Below are positions 16,178-25,296 of a stretch of DNA of 64,000 nucleotides, one piece after another. The notes beneath the pieces were generated by a model that saw nothing but the letters and a program-made list of their open reading frames with translations, had not been told where the DNA came from and ran no database searches. A program made the position numbers and the translations under genes. Source of the stretch: Hymenobacter siberiensis (lineage in GTDB: Bacteria > Bacteroidota > Bacteroidia > Cytophagales > Hymenobacteraceae); NCBI RefSeq assembly GCF_018967845.1, contig NZ_JAHLZZ010000001.1:1054001-1118000 (forward strand), read 5' to 3'. Position 1 is the first letter of the stretch. Each line of letters begins with the position of its first letter.

Positions 16178-16237
16178 AGCAATAACTATAATAAAAAGAA
16201 GGAGCAGCCTGACCCTACACAAACCTGATGCCAGCCC

Positions 16238-16245
16238 CAAAGCTA
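16238..16245 (-). promoter_or_regulatory. Putative -7 box for the DUF3108 gene
   Basis: TAGCTTTG on the minus strand matches TAnnTTTG about 60 bases upstream of the chosen start. It supports the start at 16177 rather than 16240. Confidence 0.4.
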
Positions 16246-16263
16246 AGGTAAAGGTACGAACGT

Positions 16264-16296
16264 AAAAAAAAGCCCGCTGCGGTGGCAGCGGGCTTT
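16264..16296 (-). terminator. Rho-independent terminator of recA
   Basis: On the minus strand aaagcccgctgcc / gcagcgggctttt is followed by a T run, 28 bases after the recA stop. Confidence 0.9.
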
Positions 16297-16324
16297 GGAT
16301 TATTTACGGAAGGCGCAGCTGTAA

Positions 16325-17440
16325 TTACAGCGTGTCCTCGCCATCCTCCAGAATGCTCATGTCCACGGGAATCACGGCATCGTCGCCCTTGGCCATGTTG
16401 CGGATTTTCTTCTCGATTTCGGCCGCCAGCTCGGGGTTGTCGAGCAGCAGGGTTTTCACGGCTTCGCGGCCCTGGCCAATCTTGGTTTCGCCGTAGTTGA
16501 ACCACGAGCCCGACTTACCGATGATGCCCATATCAACGCCCAGGTCCACAATCTCGCCGACTTTGGAAATGCCCTGGCCGTAGATGATGTCGAACTCGAC
16601 CACCTTGAAGGGCGGCGCTACTTTGTTCTTCACCACTTTCACCTTGGTGCGGTTGCCGGTCACGTTGTCCTTGTCCTCCTTAATCTGGCCGATGCGGCGG
16701 ATGTCGAGGCGTACCGAAGCGTAGAATTTCAGGGCGTTACCACCGGTCGTGGTTTCGGGGGTGCCGAACATCACGCCGATTTTTTCGCGGAGCTGGTTGA
16801 TGAAAATGCAGCAGCAGCCGGTTTTGTTGATGGTGCCGGTGAGCTTGCGCAGGGCCTGGCTCATGAGGCGGGCGTGCAGGCCCACTTTTGAGTCGCCCAT
16901 GTCGCCTTCCAACTCAGCTTTGGGCACGAGGGCGGCCACGGAGTCAATCACGATGATGTCGATGGCACCGCTGGAAATTAGCTGGTCGGCGATTTCGAGG
17001 GCTTGCTCGCCGTTATCGGGCTGGGCGATAAGTAGGTTGGTGGTGTCGATGCCGAGCTTCTCGGCGTAGGATTTGTCGAAGGCGTGCTCGGCGTCGATGA
17101 ACGCGGCCATGCCGCCTTTCTTCTGCGCCTCGGCAATCATGTGCATCGTGAGCGTGGTCTTACCCGACGATTCCGGGCCGTAAATTTCAATGACCCGGCC
17201 CCGGGGCACGCCGCCAATGCCGAGAGCAATATCGAGCGAGAGCGAGCCGGTGCTGATGCTCGGAATGTCGGCCACTTTATTGTCGCTGAGCTTCATTACG
17301 GTGCCTTTACCGTAGGCCTTGTCCAGCTTATCCAGGGTGAGCTGGAGGGCTTTCATTTTTTCGGCGGCGGTGTTCACTTCGCCTTTTTCAGCCTTTTCAA
17401 CTTTATCGGCCTTGGGAGCCGCTTTGGTAGCTAGTGCCAT
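16325..17440 (-). CDS. recA: Recombinase A
   Basis: The 371-residue protein is a complete RecA, the ATP-dependent strand-exchange protein that also triggers LexA-type cleavage. It has Walker [10 protein letters not shown], Walker [11 protein letters not shown], the [20 protein letters not shown]2 region and the [13 protein letters not shown] segment. The N-terminus carries about 28 extra Lys/Ala/Glu-rich residues before the core. It is transcribed alone, with its own terminator. No obvious SOS box was recognised, which is expected because this phylum's LexA motif differs from that of E. coli. Confidence 0.98.
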   Translation of the reverse strand: MALATKAAPKADKVEKAEKGEVNTAAEKMKALQLTLDKLDKAYGKGTVMKLSDNKVADIPSISTGSLSLDIALGIGGVPRGRVIEIYGPESSGKTTLTMHMIAEAQKKGGMAAFIDAEHAFDKSYAEKLGIDTTNLLIAQPDNGEQALEIADQLISSGAIDIIVIDSVAALVPKAELEGDMGDSKVGLHARLMSQALRKLTGTINKTGCCCIFINQLREKIGVMFGTPETTTGGNALKFYASVRLDIRRIGQIKEDKDNVTGNRTKVKVVKNKVAPPFKVVEFDIIYGQGISKVGEIVDLGVDMGIIGKSGSWFNYGETKIGQGREAVKTLLLDNPELAAEIEKKIRNMAKGDDAVIPVDMSILEDGEDTL

Positions 17441-17606
17441 GTGGGGGTATTTAAGAAAAACGGGTTAGGTTTGGTAAAGTTAACGGTTTTGGCCGGGTCG
17501 CAATCGAATAAATCTATTCCTCGGTAAAGGCACTGAATGGGCTGTTTTGCGGCGGCTTTTTCTAACATAAGGGTTAGTAGTTTGGTGCCGTTGAGAGGCG
17601 AAATAT

Positions 17607-18818
17607 ATGAGGAATTATCTAAAAATATTAGTTGGTCTTGTGGCTGTGCTAATTAGAGTAGAAACAGCGCAGGCGCAACTGGATAATCGGGCGTTTACTT
17701 CGCCTGCACCCGGCCGCGATTGGGCTAGAATGGCGGCTATTGATTCTGTGAAAACGGGAGTTGGTGGCGTTCCTGTTGGTGGCGACTTACGGCTCTCACT
17801 CAACTCCTTCACCTTCTTCAAAGACAATGAATACTTCAACAAGATTGTCGACGGTTATACGCTCTTCGGTACCCAGCTAAACCCCCAACTCGTCTATTAT
17901 CCAAGTAAAGACCTGCGCCTCGAAGCGGGTGTGTTGCTCTGGAAAGACTTCGGCAACCCGCAGTTGAAGCAAGTGCGCCCGACGTACCGCGCCACCTGGA
18001 CCACGGGGCACCACCAGTTCATTCTGGGGAATATCCGGGCCAATCTCAACCACAACTACATCGAGCCGCTGTTCAACTTCGAGCGAGTGATGCAGAATCC
18101 GCTGGAGGAAGGCCTACAATACCGCTACCTGGGCAACCGGCTGTTTATGGATTTCTGGGTGGACTGGCAGCGGCAACAGTACCGCTACAGCAATTATCAG
18201 GAGGAAATTGCGGGCGGGCTCAGCAGTAGCTACCAGCTCAGTAGCGACGGAAGCAACTGGCAAGTTTCAGTGCCGTTCCAGTTCACGGCCATCCACCACG
18301 GTGGGCAGATTGACACACTCGACAAACCGCTGCAAACCTTGCTTAATGAAGCTGTCGGCATCACCGTTCAGCGCCAAATAGGCAGTTCACTCATTCGCGG
18401 TCTGCGCTTCAACGGCTACGTGCTCGGTTTTCAGGACAACTCGCCCACGCAGGGCCAGAATCCCTTCAAATACGGCCGGGGCCTGTACCTGAACACCACC
18501 CTCGAGACCCGCTACGCCGACGTGATGCTGAGCTACTGGCAGGGCTCGCGCTTCATGGCGCCGCTGGGGGGCGACTTGTACCAGAGCGCCTCGCGCACAG
18601 TGTCGAACCCGGAGTATCTGGACCGCCAGCGTAAGATTCTGCTGGTGCGGCTGCTGCGCGACTTTCGCATTTCCGATGCGGCGGCGCTCACCGTGCGCGT
18701 CGAGCCGCTGTATGATTTCAATGCCCAGCTGCTGGATTTCTCATTTGGCGTGTACCTCAATTTCCGGCAGGAGTGGCTGCTGGGCAACGTAGGCAAGCGC
18801 GTACGGGTGGGGCAGTAA
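17607..18818 (+). CDS. Putative outer-membrane beta-barrel protein
   Basis: The 403-residue product has a signal peptide (MRNYLKILVGLVAVLIRVET then AQA). The mature part is full of alternating aromatic/polar strands (LNPQLVYYPSKDLRLEAGVL, FMDFWVDWQRQQYRYSNYQ) and ends in a Phe/Leu-rich strand (FGVYLNFRQEWLLGNVG). This suggests an outer-membrane barrel of about 14-18 strands. There is no plug domain, so it is not a TonB receptor. I do not recognise the family. It is transcribed alone, divergent from recA, and is followed by a perfect 22-bp inverted repeat that probably terminates transcription. The first ~150 bases are more AT-rich than the rest. Confidence 0.7.
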   Translation: MRNYLKILVGLVAVLIRVETAQAQLDNRAFTSPAPGRDWARMAAIDSVKTGVGGVPVGGDLRLSLNSFTFFKDNEYFNKIVDGYTLFGTQLNPQLVYYPSKDLRLEAGVLLWKDFGNPQLKQVRPTYRATWTTGHHQFILGNIRANLNHNYIEPLFNFERVMQNPLEEGLQYRYLGNRLFMDFWVDWQRQQYRYSNYQEEIAGGLSSSYQLSSDGSNWQVSVPFQFTAIHHGGQIDTLDKPLQTLLNEAVGITVQRQIGSSLIRGLRFNGYVLGFQDNSPTQGQNPFKYGRGLYLNTTLETRYADVMLSYWQGSRFMAPLGGDLYQSASRTVSNPEYLDRQRKILLVRLLRDFRISDAAALTVRVEPLYDFNAQLLDFSFGVYLNFRQEWLLGNVGKRVRVGQ

Positions 18819-18824
18819 GGCAGT

Positions 18825-18882
18825 GGCATAAGCTTTAGCTTGTGCGTGTTAACGTTAGTACGCACAAGCTAAAGCTTATGCC
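18825..18882. terminator. Perfect 22-bp hairpin, family F, between convergent genes
   Basis: The arms ggcataagctttagcttgtg and cacaagctaaagcttatgcc (22 bp in full) are perfect complements around a 14-base loop. The right arm contains the stop codon of the acetyltransferase gene. The element at 56188-56282 shares the core taagctt(t)...cttg. Confidence 0.75.
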
Positions 18883-19427
18883 GCATCCCGTGTCAGCCAG
18901 AATCGTTGAATCTGGTTCAGCGCATCAGAATTGAGGAACCAGAGCGGCCGTTTGAGCGGCGGCTCCAGCTGAAAGCCCACGGCGCGGGCTACGGCCTGTC
19001 CGCGCACGTTGTTGGCATAGCAGCGCACCAGCAGACGCTGGCTGCCCATCGCAGTGAACCCAAAGTCGATGATGGCCCCCAGCGCCTCGCGGGCGTAGCC
19101 GTAGCCCTCGGCGGCAGCAGCCAGGTAGTAGCCAATCTCGGCCTGGCCCTTCTGTTGGGGCATAAGGCAGATGTCGCCCACGTATTCGGCTGTAGCGCGG
19201 TGCCAGATGCCGAACACGTAGAAGCGGCCGGTACGCCAGTCCTCGGCGAAGGTGAGCAGGGAGGTCACGGCATCGGCGGGCACGCGCACAGCCTGAAGGC
19301 GGTCGGGGAAGGAGGGCTGGAAGCGGGCACGGTCGGCGTGCAGCAGCGCGAAGAAAGCGTCGGCGTCGGCTGGCTCGTAGGGGCGCAGGCAGAGGCGTTC
19401 GGTATAGAGCGGGGCGCGGGGCAGCAT
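18876..19427 (-). CDS. GNAT-family N-acetyltransferase (RimJ/RimL-like)
   Basis: The 183-residue enzyme shows the RimJ/RimL subgroup layout: TERLCLRPYEPADADAFFAL at the N-terminus, the central YVGDICLMPQQKGQAEIGYYL, the acetyl-CoA motif GYGYAREALGAIIDFGFTAM, and RLLVRCYANNVRGQAVARAV-like C-terminal sequence. It would acetylate a protein N-terminus or a small amine using acetyl-CoA; the substrate is unknown. Its stop codon overlaps the right arm of a perfect hairpin. Confidence 0.88.
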   Translation of the reverse strand: MLPRAPLYTERLCLRPYEPADADAFFALLHADRARFQPSFPDRLQAVRVPADAVTSLLTFAEDWRTGRFYVFGIWHRATAEYVGDICLMPQQKGQAEIGYYLAAAAEGYGYAREALGAIIDFGFTAMGSQRLLVRCYANNVRGQAVARAVGFQLEPPLKRPLWFLNSDALNQIQRFWLTRDAA

Positions 19428-19441
19428 AGCAGCGTACTACG

Positions 19442-19478
19442 AAAAAAGGGCCGCCTCCGTGCTCAGAAGCGGCCCTTT
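19442..19478 (-). terminator. Rho-independent terminator
   Basis: On the minus strand aaagggccgcttctg...cggaggcggccctttttt forms a stem with a short loop. It lies just after the 141-residue gene at 19496 and before the acetyltransferase gene. Confidence 0.7.
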
Positions 19479-19495
19479 CACAAGAAATAAACGGG

Positions 19496-19921
19496 CTATT
19501 TGTTCTCGCCCACGTACTGGCTGGGGCTGCCCAGCGACTGCTGGGTCCGCATCACGTTCACCTGCCGGGCGGCTTCGTTAAAAAATTCGAGGCGGCGGAT
19601 AAGCATTTCCTTCGCCAGTACGCGGCCTTCGGGGGTGCGCATGGTGGCACGCTTGTCGGTTAGTACGCGCTGTATGGCGGCCAGCGTCTGGCCCTCATGC
19701 TTCATGAACTGCTGCTGGAACTCGGCCAGCCGGGCCACGCCGCTGGCGGTGAGGGTGAAGTCTTCGCCGGCTCCCTGGTTCAGCACCTCGCACAGCACGT
19801 ACACTTCAATGGGCAGGCTGGTTTCGAGGGCCGTGGTGCGCAGGTCGAGGCCGGCGGCCAGGGCGTCGAGGATGATGCGCACGTTGCGCTCAAATTGCTG
19901 ATAGTAGGCTTGGGCTTCCAA
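19496..19921 (-). CDS. Hypothetical helical protein downstream of MoxR
   Basis: The 141-residue soluble protein is predicted to be helical (YYQQFERNVRIILDALAAGL, EMLIRRLEFFNEAARQVNVM) and has no recognised domain. It lies on the same strand after the MoxR ATPase gene, separated by an inverted repeat (19927-20020), and ends in a terminator, so it is probably the last gene of that transcription unit. A regulatory or adaptor role for the ATPase is conceivable but unproven. Confidence 0.65.
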   Translation of the reverse strand: MEAQAYYQQFERNVRIILDALAAGLDLRTTALETSLPIEVYVLCEVLNQGAGEDFTLTASGVARLAEFQQQFMKHEGQTLAAIQRVLTDKRATMRTPEGRVLAKEMLIRRLEFFNEAARQVNVMRTQQSLGSPSQYVGENK

Positions 19922-19926
19922 CTTTG

Positions 19927-20020
19927 TTGAGTTAAGAGTTAGAAGTTAAGAGTTAAGAGTTGAAAAGGGAGTGGGCATCAGCACCAACTCTTAACTTCTA
20001 ACTCTTAACTCTTAACTCAA
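19927..20020. repeat. Inverted repeat, family D (gagttaagagtt words)
   Basis: Both 36-base arms are built from gagtta/agagtt words (left ttgagttaagagttagaagt..., right ...taactcttaactcttaactcaa) around a 22-base centre. The right end contains the stop codon of the MoxR gene. Confidence 0.8.
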
Positions 20021-20982
20021 AGAAGTTCTTTTACAATCTGCTCCACGCCGATGCCTTCGGCTTCGGCTTTGAAGTTGCGCACGAGGCGGTGGCGTAATAT
20101 CGGCACGGCCACGGCGCGTACGTCCTCAATGTCGGGCGAATATTTGCCGTTGAGCAGGGCGTTGCACTTGGCACCCACAATGAGGTGCTGCGAGGCGCGG
20201 GGGCCGGCACCCCATTCCAGCAGCTGGTTGGTGCGCGGGGCGGCGCGCTCGGTGTTGGGGCGGGTTTTGTGCACGAGGCCCACGGCGTATTCCACCACGT
20301 TGTCGGCCACCGGCACGCGGCGCACCAGCTCCTGAAAGGCCTGAATGTCGGCCGCGTGGAGGACTTTGTTGACCGTCTGTTTGATGTTGGACGTCGTTTG
20401 CTTCACGATGTTCAGCTCCTCGGCGTAGGTCGGGTAGCCCAGCTCGATGTTGAACATGAAGCGGTCGAGCTGCGCCTCGGGCAGGGGATAGGTGCCTTCC
20501 TGCTCGATGGGGTTCTGCGTGGCCAGCACGAAGAACGGGCGTTGCAAGGGGTAGCGCTGCCCGGCCACCGTCACGGCGTATTCCTGCATACTTTCGAGCA
20601 GGGCGGCCTGGGTTTTAGGCGGTGTCCGGTTGATTTCGTCGGCCAGGATGATGTTGGCGAAGATGGGTCCTTTCACGAAGTGAAAATCCCGCTGTTGGTT
20701 CATCGTTTCCGAACCCACGATGTCGCTGGGCATCAAATCGGGGGTGAACTGGATGCGGTTGAACGACAAGTCCAGCGAATCGGCAATGGTCTGAATCAGC
20801 AGGGTTTTGGCCAGGCCGGGTACGCCCACCAGCAGGCTGTGGCCCTGCGAAAATACCGCCGTGAGTACCAGCCGCACTACCTCGTCTTGCCCCACGATAA
20901 CCTTGCCGATTTCCTGGCGTAGCTTCTGGAAGGAGGCGGCCAGGGCATCGGCGGCTTCTTTATCGTTTTGGAATTGAGCCAT
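20017..20982 (-). CDS. MoxR-family AAA+ ATPase
   Basis: The 321-residue ATPase has the MoxR/AAA_3 signatures: Walker A GVPGLAKTLLIQ, Walker B NIILADEINRTPPKTQAALL, sensor FVLATQNPIEQEGTYPLPEA and the C-terminal lid (GAGPRASQHLIVGAKCNALL). MoxR ATPases act as chaperones that mature metalloenzyme or von Willebrand-domain complexes. They usually sit beside DUF58/BatABD genes; here none is adjacent, although a BatD-like gene lies about 41 kb away. The stop codon lies in an inverted repeat. Confidence 0.93.
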   Translation of the reverse strand: MAQFQNDKEAADALAASFQKLRQEIGKVIVGQDEVVRLVLTAVFSQGHSLLVGVPGLAKTLLIQTIADSLDLSFNRIQFTPDLMPSDIVGSETMNQQRDFHFVKGPIFANIILADEINRTPPKTQAALLESMQEYAVTVAGQRYPLQRPFFVLATQNPIEQEGTYPLPEAQLDRFMFNIELGYPTYAEELNIVKQTTSNIKQTVNKVLHAADIQAFQELVRRVPVADNVVEYAVGLVHKTRPNTERAAPRTNQLLEWGAGPRASQHLIVGAKCNALLNGKYSPDIEDVRAVAVPILRHRLVRNFKAEAEGIGVEQIVKELL

Positions 20983-21004
20983 TCGGATGGTTGGGGAGGG
21001 GAAA

Positions 21005-21136
21005 GCACGTCATGCCGAGCGCAGCCGAGGCATCTCGCGTGGGGTAGTAAATCAATCGTTGGCTATGCCGACCTTCGGTTGAAAAAGGATTAGTGCTAGC
21101 ATGCGAGATGCCTCGGCTGCGTTCGGCATGACGTGC
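21005..21136. repeat. Inverted repeat, family A
   Basis: The arms gcacgtcatgccgagcgcag and ctgcgttcggcatgacgtgc continue to ccgaggcatctcgc/gcgagatgcctcgg, with one mismatch. The loop is about 64 bases and contains tagtaaatcaatcg. It lies between the SurA-like and MoxR genes. Confidence 0.9.
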
Positions 21137-21151
21137 TTTTTTAACACGGGC

Positions 21152-22543
21152 TTATTTCTCCGCCACGTCCAGCACCTTGCACTGGGCGTACTCCGGCTCC
21201 ACTTCGAGGTACACCGTGCCGCGGTTCTTGGCAAACCACTCGTCCAGCGCCTTGGTCTTTTTCTCGTTGAGGGCGGCGGCGGCAATTTTCTGGTAGTCGT
21301 CCTGCAGGTTGGCCTGGTGGGGCGGGGTGTTCGATTTCAGCCACAGGATGCGCATGGCGTCCTTGCCATCGTCGGTGCGGTAGGCCATGGGGGGAGTGAT
21401 GTGGCCCACCTTCATGGTGTCGATGGTGAAGAAGATGGCCGGGTCAAGCTTGTCGAGAGGCAGGCGTGAGCCGCCGTCGGCGCGGTTGGCCAGCAGGCCG
21501 CCGTTGGTGCTGCTGGGCTTGTCGGTCGAGTTATCCTTGGCCGCTTTGGCGAAGGTGATGCTGTCGGACAAAATTTGGCGGCGCAATTTGGTCAGCAGGC
21601 GGGCCGAGGCACTCACGTCGGCCGAGCCCGTTTCGGGCTTCAGCAGGATATGGCGCGTCGAATACGTATTGCCCTTGCGCTCAATAAACTGAATGAGGTG
21701 AAAGCCGAACTGCGACTGCACCACCGGCGACATCTGGCCCGGCTCCAGCTTCATCGACGCTGCTTCGTACTCCGGTACCAGCTCGCCGCGCTTGAAAAAA
21801 CCCAGGTAGCCGCCTTCCTTGGCCGAGCCGGGGTCTTCCGAATTGGCTTTGGCAAAAGTGGCAAAATCGCCTCCTGCCAACACCTGCGCCCGAATATCGT
21901 TGAGCTTGGCAATGGCGGCCTGCTTGGCCTTGTCGTTTACCTGCGCCGGAATCACAATCTGGCCCACTTCCACCTCGGTGCTGAAGTAGGGCAGGCTGTC
22001 TTTCGGAATGCGGGTGAAATACTGCGCCACTTCGCGTGGCGTCACCGCCACCTTGCCGGTGATGGTTTCCTGCATTTTCTGCTGCGTGAGCTGGTCCTTA
22101 ATCTGGGGCCGTAGGTCATCCTTCAGCGCCTTGATGGACTTGCCGTACTGCTCTTCGAGGCGTTTCTCGGAGCCAATCTGCTGCGCGAAGTAGGCCATGC
22201 GGCGGTCTACTTCCCCGTTCACCTGCTTGTCTTCCACCGTCACGGAGTCGACGTCGGCACGGGCCAGCATCAGCTTGTTGAGCACCAGGCTTTGCAGGAT
22301 TTTGCATTTCAAATCGGGCGGCAGCGGCTTGCCGTTGGCCCGGGTCACCTCCTGCGCGTAGATGAGCTCCACTTCGGAGCGCAGCACAATCTGGTTGTCC
22401 ACCTTCACGATGATGCCGTCGAGCAGCTGCTGGCCCTTGGGTCGGCTGATGCCCAATTGGGCCTGGGAAGCGGGCGCGAAGCCCAATAATAGCAATAGCG
22501 TAAGCAGGGCCGACGCCACGGCGCGATTCACATTAACAAGCAT
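21152..22543 (-). CDS. SurA-like periplasmic peptidyl-prolyl isomerase
   Basis: From ATG 22543 the protein is 463 residues with a signal peptide (VASALLTLLLLLGFAPASQA). A SurA N-terminal chaperone domain (LLDGIIVKVDNQIVLRSEVE) is followed by two parvulin-type domains; the first has GGDFATFAKANSEDPGSAKE and ESQFGFHLIQF-like sequence, the second RHILLKPETGSADVSASARL. SurA proteins deliver outer-membrane proteins to the BAM complex. An ATG at 22603 would add 20 residues before the signal and is rejected. It lies downstream of a second parvulin-type lipoprotein gene, which suggests a joint role in envelope protein folding. Confidence 0.9.
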   Translation of the reverse strand: MLVNVNRAVASALLTLLLLLGFAPASQAQLGISRPKGQQLLDGIIVKVDNQIVLRSEVELIYAQEVTRANGKPLPPDLKCKILQSLVLNKLMLARADVDSVTVEDKQVNGEVDRRMAYFAQQIGSEKRLEEQYGKSIKALKDDLRPQIKDQLTQQKMQETITGKVAVTPREVAQYFTRIPKDSLPYFSTEVEVGQIVIPAQVNDKAKQAAIAKLNDIRAQVLAGGDFATFAKANSEDPGSAKEGGYLGFFKRGELVPEYEAASMKLEPGQMSPVVQSQFGFHLIQFIERKGNTYSTRHILLKPETGSADVSASARLLTKLRRQILSDSITFAKAAKDNSTDKPSSTNGGLLANRADGGSRLPLDKLDPAIFFTIDTMKVGHITPPMAYRTDDGKDAMRILWLKSNTPPHQANLQDDYQKIAAAALNEKKTKALDEWFAKNRGTVYLEVEPEYAQCKVLDVAEK

Positions 22544-22697
22544 AAAGTCGTATTGAAAAGCCAATGGACAGGTTCCAAGGCTTGGTCCGTGCGGGGCTAA
22601 CACCCAAACGGCCCCACAAATTTCACCATAAATCCGTTGGCAGACAAAAACAAGGAGCCGAACGGTCCCCGGAAGGTTGCAGTGGGGCTCTAAAGGC

Positions 22698-22795
22698 GAG
22701 TTGGTGAAATGGTGAGGTGGTGATTTTGATGTTGTTGGTAGCGCATTTGGCGCAAACGGAACATCAAAATCACCACCTCACCATTTCACCAACTC
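22698..22795. repeat. Perfect 36-bp inverted repeat (gagttggtgaaatgg...)
   Basis: The arms gagttggtgaaatggtgagg and cctcaccatttcaccaactc, 36 bp in full, are perfect complements separated by 26 bases. The element ends one base before the stop codon of the prolyl isomerase lipoprotein gene. Like family D it consists of low-complexity words, but with a different sequence. Confidence 0.9.
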
Positions 22796-22796
22796 A

Positions 22797-25112
22797 CTAT
22801 TTCGTGACCAGCTTGCTCACCTCGGCCTCGTTCACTTTCACGGGACGGGCGGCGCGCATCTGGGTAATCCATTCCTTTTCCAGGTAGGTCTGGTAATCCG
22901 ACGTGGCCTGGCCACGGGCGTCGGCTAGGGTTTTGGGGCCGGCGGGCAGCGTACGGTCGATGGTGACGGCGTAGTAGCGGCCGTCTTTCTGCACGTTGTA
23001 GGTGCCGGGGCCTTTGGTCATCAGGTCGTCCATCACCTTGTTGTCACCTTTCTGAAACACCTTCTGGCTGATTTGCACCGACAGTGGGTTCTTCTCATTC
23101 AGCTCCGACTCGATGGCGGCGGGGCTGCTGCTGAACAGCGCCACCTGCGCCGAATTATCGGTGCCCGGCTTGGCCTGCACTATTTTGCGGATGCGGCTGG
23201 CGGCCACCCCACGGCGGCGCAGCTGGCGCACCAGCGAATCGGCGCGGGCGGCGGCCAGGCTGGCCTTTTCGCCCTTCTTCACGCGGCCGGTGATGGTTAC
23301 CAGCATGCTGGTGTCCTGGGCCATGCGCTTGCCAATTTCATCCAGCGCCATGGTGCCCGTTTTCGGCATTGAGGTGCCGTTGGTGAAGGCCACGCGCTGG
23401 GGCACGCTCCGGGTGAGCGGGAAGCGGCCGGCTTTCATGCCTTGCTGCACGCGGGCCAGCAGGGCGGGCGAGGCCGCGCTCACTACTGAGCCTTGCACGC
23501 GCTGGTCCCACTGGTACTTGGCCTGGTTGTCGGCGAAGTATTTCTTCAGGCCCACGGTGTCCTCAATGGCCTTGCTCCACACTTTCTCGTCCATCAGCTG
23601 GAAGAGCAGGATGCCATCGCGGTACTCCTTCACCAGCATGCGGTAGTCCTCATACTTGGTGTCAAGGCTGTTCTTCTCGAATTCGGTCAGGTTTTGCTCC
23701 ACGTACTGGTCGTAGAGCTGCTGCATGGCGAAAGCCGGCTGCGCGCCCGTGCGGACCCGCTGGTTTTGCTGCGCGTAAGCCAGGAAGTCCTTCACCAGAT
23801 AAGGCTTGCCCTTGATGCTGAACAGCGTCGAATTACCATTGGCAGTGCCTTTTGGGGCCTTAACCACCGCATCAGGGGCCGTGTACTTGAATCGGCCGGC
23901 CACCAAAGCAGTATCGGCTTTGGCGAACACATACGCTTTGGCGGCTGCTACTTCCATGAACTGGTCTTCCTGGCGCACGCGCTTCAGGAAGGCGGCTTTG
24001 TTGAGCTCCGAGCGGGAATCCTTGGCCACTTTGCTCTTCAGGCTGGGCTCCATGTCGGCGAACTTGGCCAGGGGCTGGCGCTCAATCAGCTTGATGATGT
24101 GCCAGCCGTAGGGCGTTTGCACGGGCGGGGCCAGGTCGCCGGGCTTTTGCAGCTTGAAAGCCGCGTCCTCGAACGACGGAATCATGCGGCCGGTGCCGAA
24201 GGGCGGCAGCTCGCCACCGTTGGCGGCCGAGCCGGCATCTTCCGAGAACTGGGCCACGAGCTTGTCCCAGTTCTCACCCTTTTTCAGGCGGCTGTAGAGC
24301 TCGTCAATTTTCTTTTTGGCGGTAAGCGAGTCGGCCTTGGCGGCGTTGGCGTTCATGCGCACCATCAGGTGCGCTACCTTGATTTCGCCCTGGGCCGCGC
24401 GCTTGTCATTTACCTTGATGATATGGTAGCCGAAGCGTGTGCGGATGGGCTGCGACACCTTCCCCACGGGCGTTTTGTAGGCCGCCGACTCAAACGGGTA
24501 CACCATCTGCATGGCCGTGAAGTAGCCCAGCTTGCCGCTGTTTTCCCGGGCCGAAGGGTCTTCGCTGTTGGCCCGGGCCAGCTGGCCGAAATCGGCACCG
24601 GCCAGGGCCTCCTGGCGGAGCTTCTCAACCTTCTGGTAGGCAATCAGGGTGTCCTGGGGCGTGGCATCGGGCGCTACGCGGATGAGAATGTGCGAGGCGC
24701 TCACCTCTTGGCTCATGCGGTCGTAGGCCTCGCGCACTAGCTGGTCGGTCACGCTCTTCTCCGTGAGGTAGGGCTGGGCCAGCTGCTGGCGGTAGCCATC
24801 CAGCTCGCGCTTGAAAGCCTGCGTGGTATCGAGACCCTTCTGCTCGGCTTCCAGCACCTTCAGGCGGAAATTGGTGTACAGGTCCAGGTAGTCGTTCACA
24901 CTCTGGCGGGTGCCGTAGTCGGGGGCCGAGCTGTTGTTTTTCCGATAGACGTAGGCAAACTCGTTGGCCGGTACCGGGTACGTGCCCAGCGTTTCAACGG
25001 CCGGGCCGGTAGCGCCAGCGCCAGTAGTGGTCGAAGCGGCCGGTTTGGAGGTTTGGCAGCCAGCCAGCAGCGTAGCAACGGCCGCGCCGGCGTACAGAAT
25101 GCGTTTATGCAT
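22797..25112 (-). CDS. Parvulin-type peptidyl-prolyl isomerase lipoprotein
   Basis: The 771-residue protein begins with a lipoprotein signal (MHKRILYAGAAVATLLAG then Cys). Residues ~20-130 form a SurA_N-like chaperone region. Two parvulin domains follow (ASHILIRVAPDATPQDTLIA ... RFGYHIIKVND and EIKVAHLMVRM ... PYGWHIIKLIE). The C-terminal ~400 residues are helical with a second chaperone-like part. This is longer than SurA and like the PpiD/PrsA-type PPIases of this phylum. It is presumably envelope-anchored and helps fold secreted or outer-membrane proteins. It is followed by a perfect inverted repeat and then the SurA-like gene on the same strand. Confidence 0.88.
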   Translation of the reverse strand: MHKRILYAGAAVATLLAGCQTSKPAASTTTGAGATGPAVETLGTYPVPANEFAYVYRKNNSSAPDYGTRQSVNDYLDLYTNFRLKVLEAEQKGLDTTQAFKRELDGYRQQLAQPYLTEKSVTDQLVREAYDRMSQEVSASHILIRVAPDATPQDTLIAYQKVEKLRQEALAGADFGQLARANSEDPSARENSGKLGYFTAMQMVYPFESAAYKTPVGKVSQPIRTRFGYHIIKVNDKRAAQGEIKVAHLMVRMNANAAKADSLTAKKKIDELYSRLKKGENWDKLVAQFSEDAGSAANGGELPPFGTGRMIPSFEDAAFKLQKPGDLAPPVQTPYGWHIIKLIERQPLAKFADMEPSLKSKVAKDSRSELNKAAFLKRVRQEDQFMEVAAAKAYVFAKADTALVAGRFKYTAPDAVVKAPKGTANGNSTLFSIKGKPYLVKDFLAYAQQNQRVRTGAQPAFAMQQLYDQYVEQNLTEFEKNSLDTKYEDYRMLVKEYRDGILLFQLMDEKVWSKAIEDTVGLKKYFADNQAKYQWDQRVQGSVVSAASPALLARVQQGMKAGRFPLTRSVPQRVAFTNGTSMPKTGTMALDEIGKRMAQDTSMLVTITGRVKKGEKASLAAARADSLVRQLRRRGVAASRIRKIVQAKPGTDNSAQVALFSSSPAAIESELNEKNPLSVQISQKVFQKGDNKVMDDLMTKGPGTYNVQKDGRYYAVTIDRTLPAGPKTLADARGQATSDYQTYLEKEWITQMRAARPVKVNEAEVSKLVTK

Positions 25113-25237
25113 AGGAAAAGTTAGAAGACAAAAACGCTAAGCCAGTAGTAAGTAGCGGCGCGGGCATAAAATTACCGGTGCGAAATTAAGTAATTTCCGG
25201 GGGGAATGACGCAAGTTGCCGGTAGGATGCGCCGGAT

Positions 25238-25272
25238 AAAAAAAAGACCGTCGTGCGGGGCACAACGGTCTC
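25238..25272 (-). terminator. Rho-independent terminator after the RsbW-like gene
   Basis: On the minus strand agaccgttgtg / cacgacggtct forms a stem with a 5-base loop followed by a run of eight T. Confidence 0.85.
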
Positions 25273-25296
25273 AAAAATAAGGCCTGGGCGCGAAGC

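Noticed and set aside
19927..20020. gagtta/agagtt repeats as a possible CRISPR or phase-variable tract
   Set aside because: They form one inverted pair, not spaced direct repeats, and lie outside coding sequence at this site.
20017..22543. MoxR plus prolyl isomerases as a Bat-type aerotolerance operon
   Set aside because: No DUF58 or von Willebrand-domain gene is present, and each junction holds a repeat; the only Bat protein is at 62411-63946.
23493..24740. A 415-codon plus-strand open frame opposite the prolyl isomerase gene
   Set aside because: Shadow of a well-supported parvulin-type gene on the other strand.
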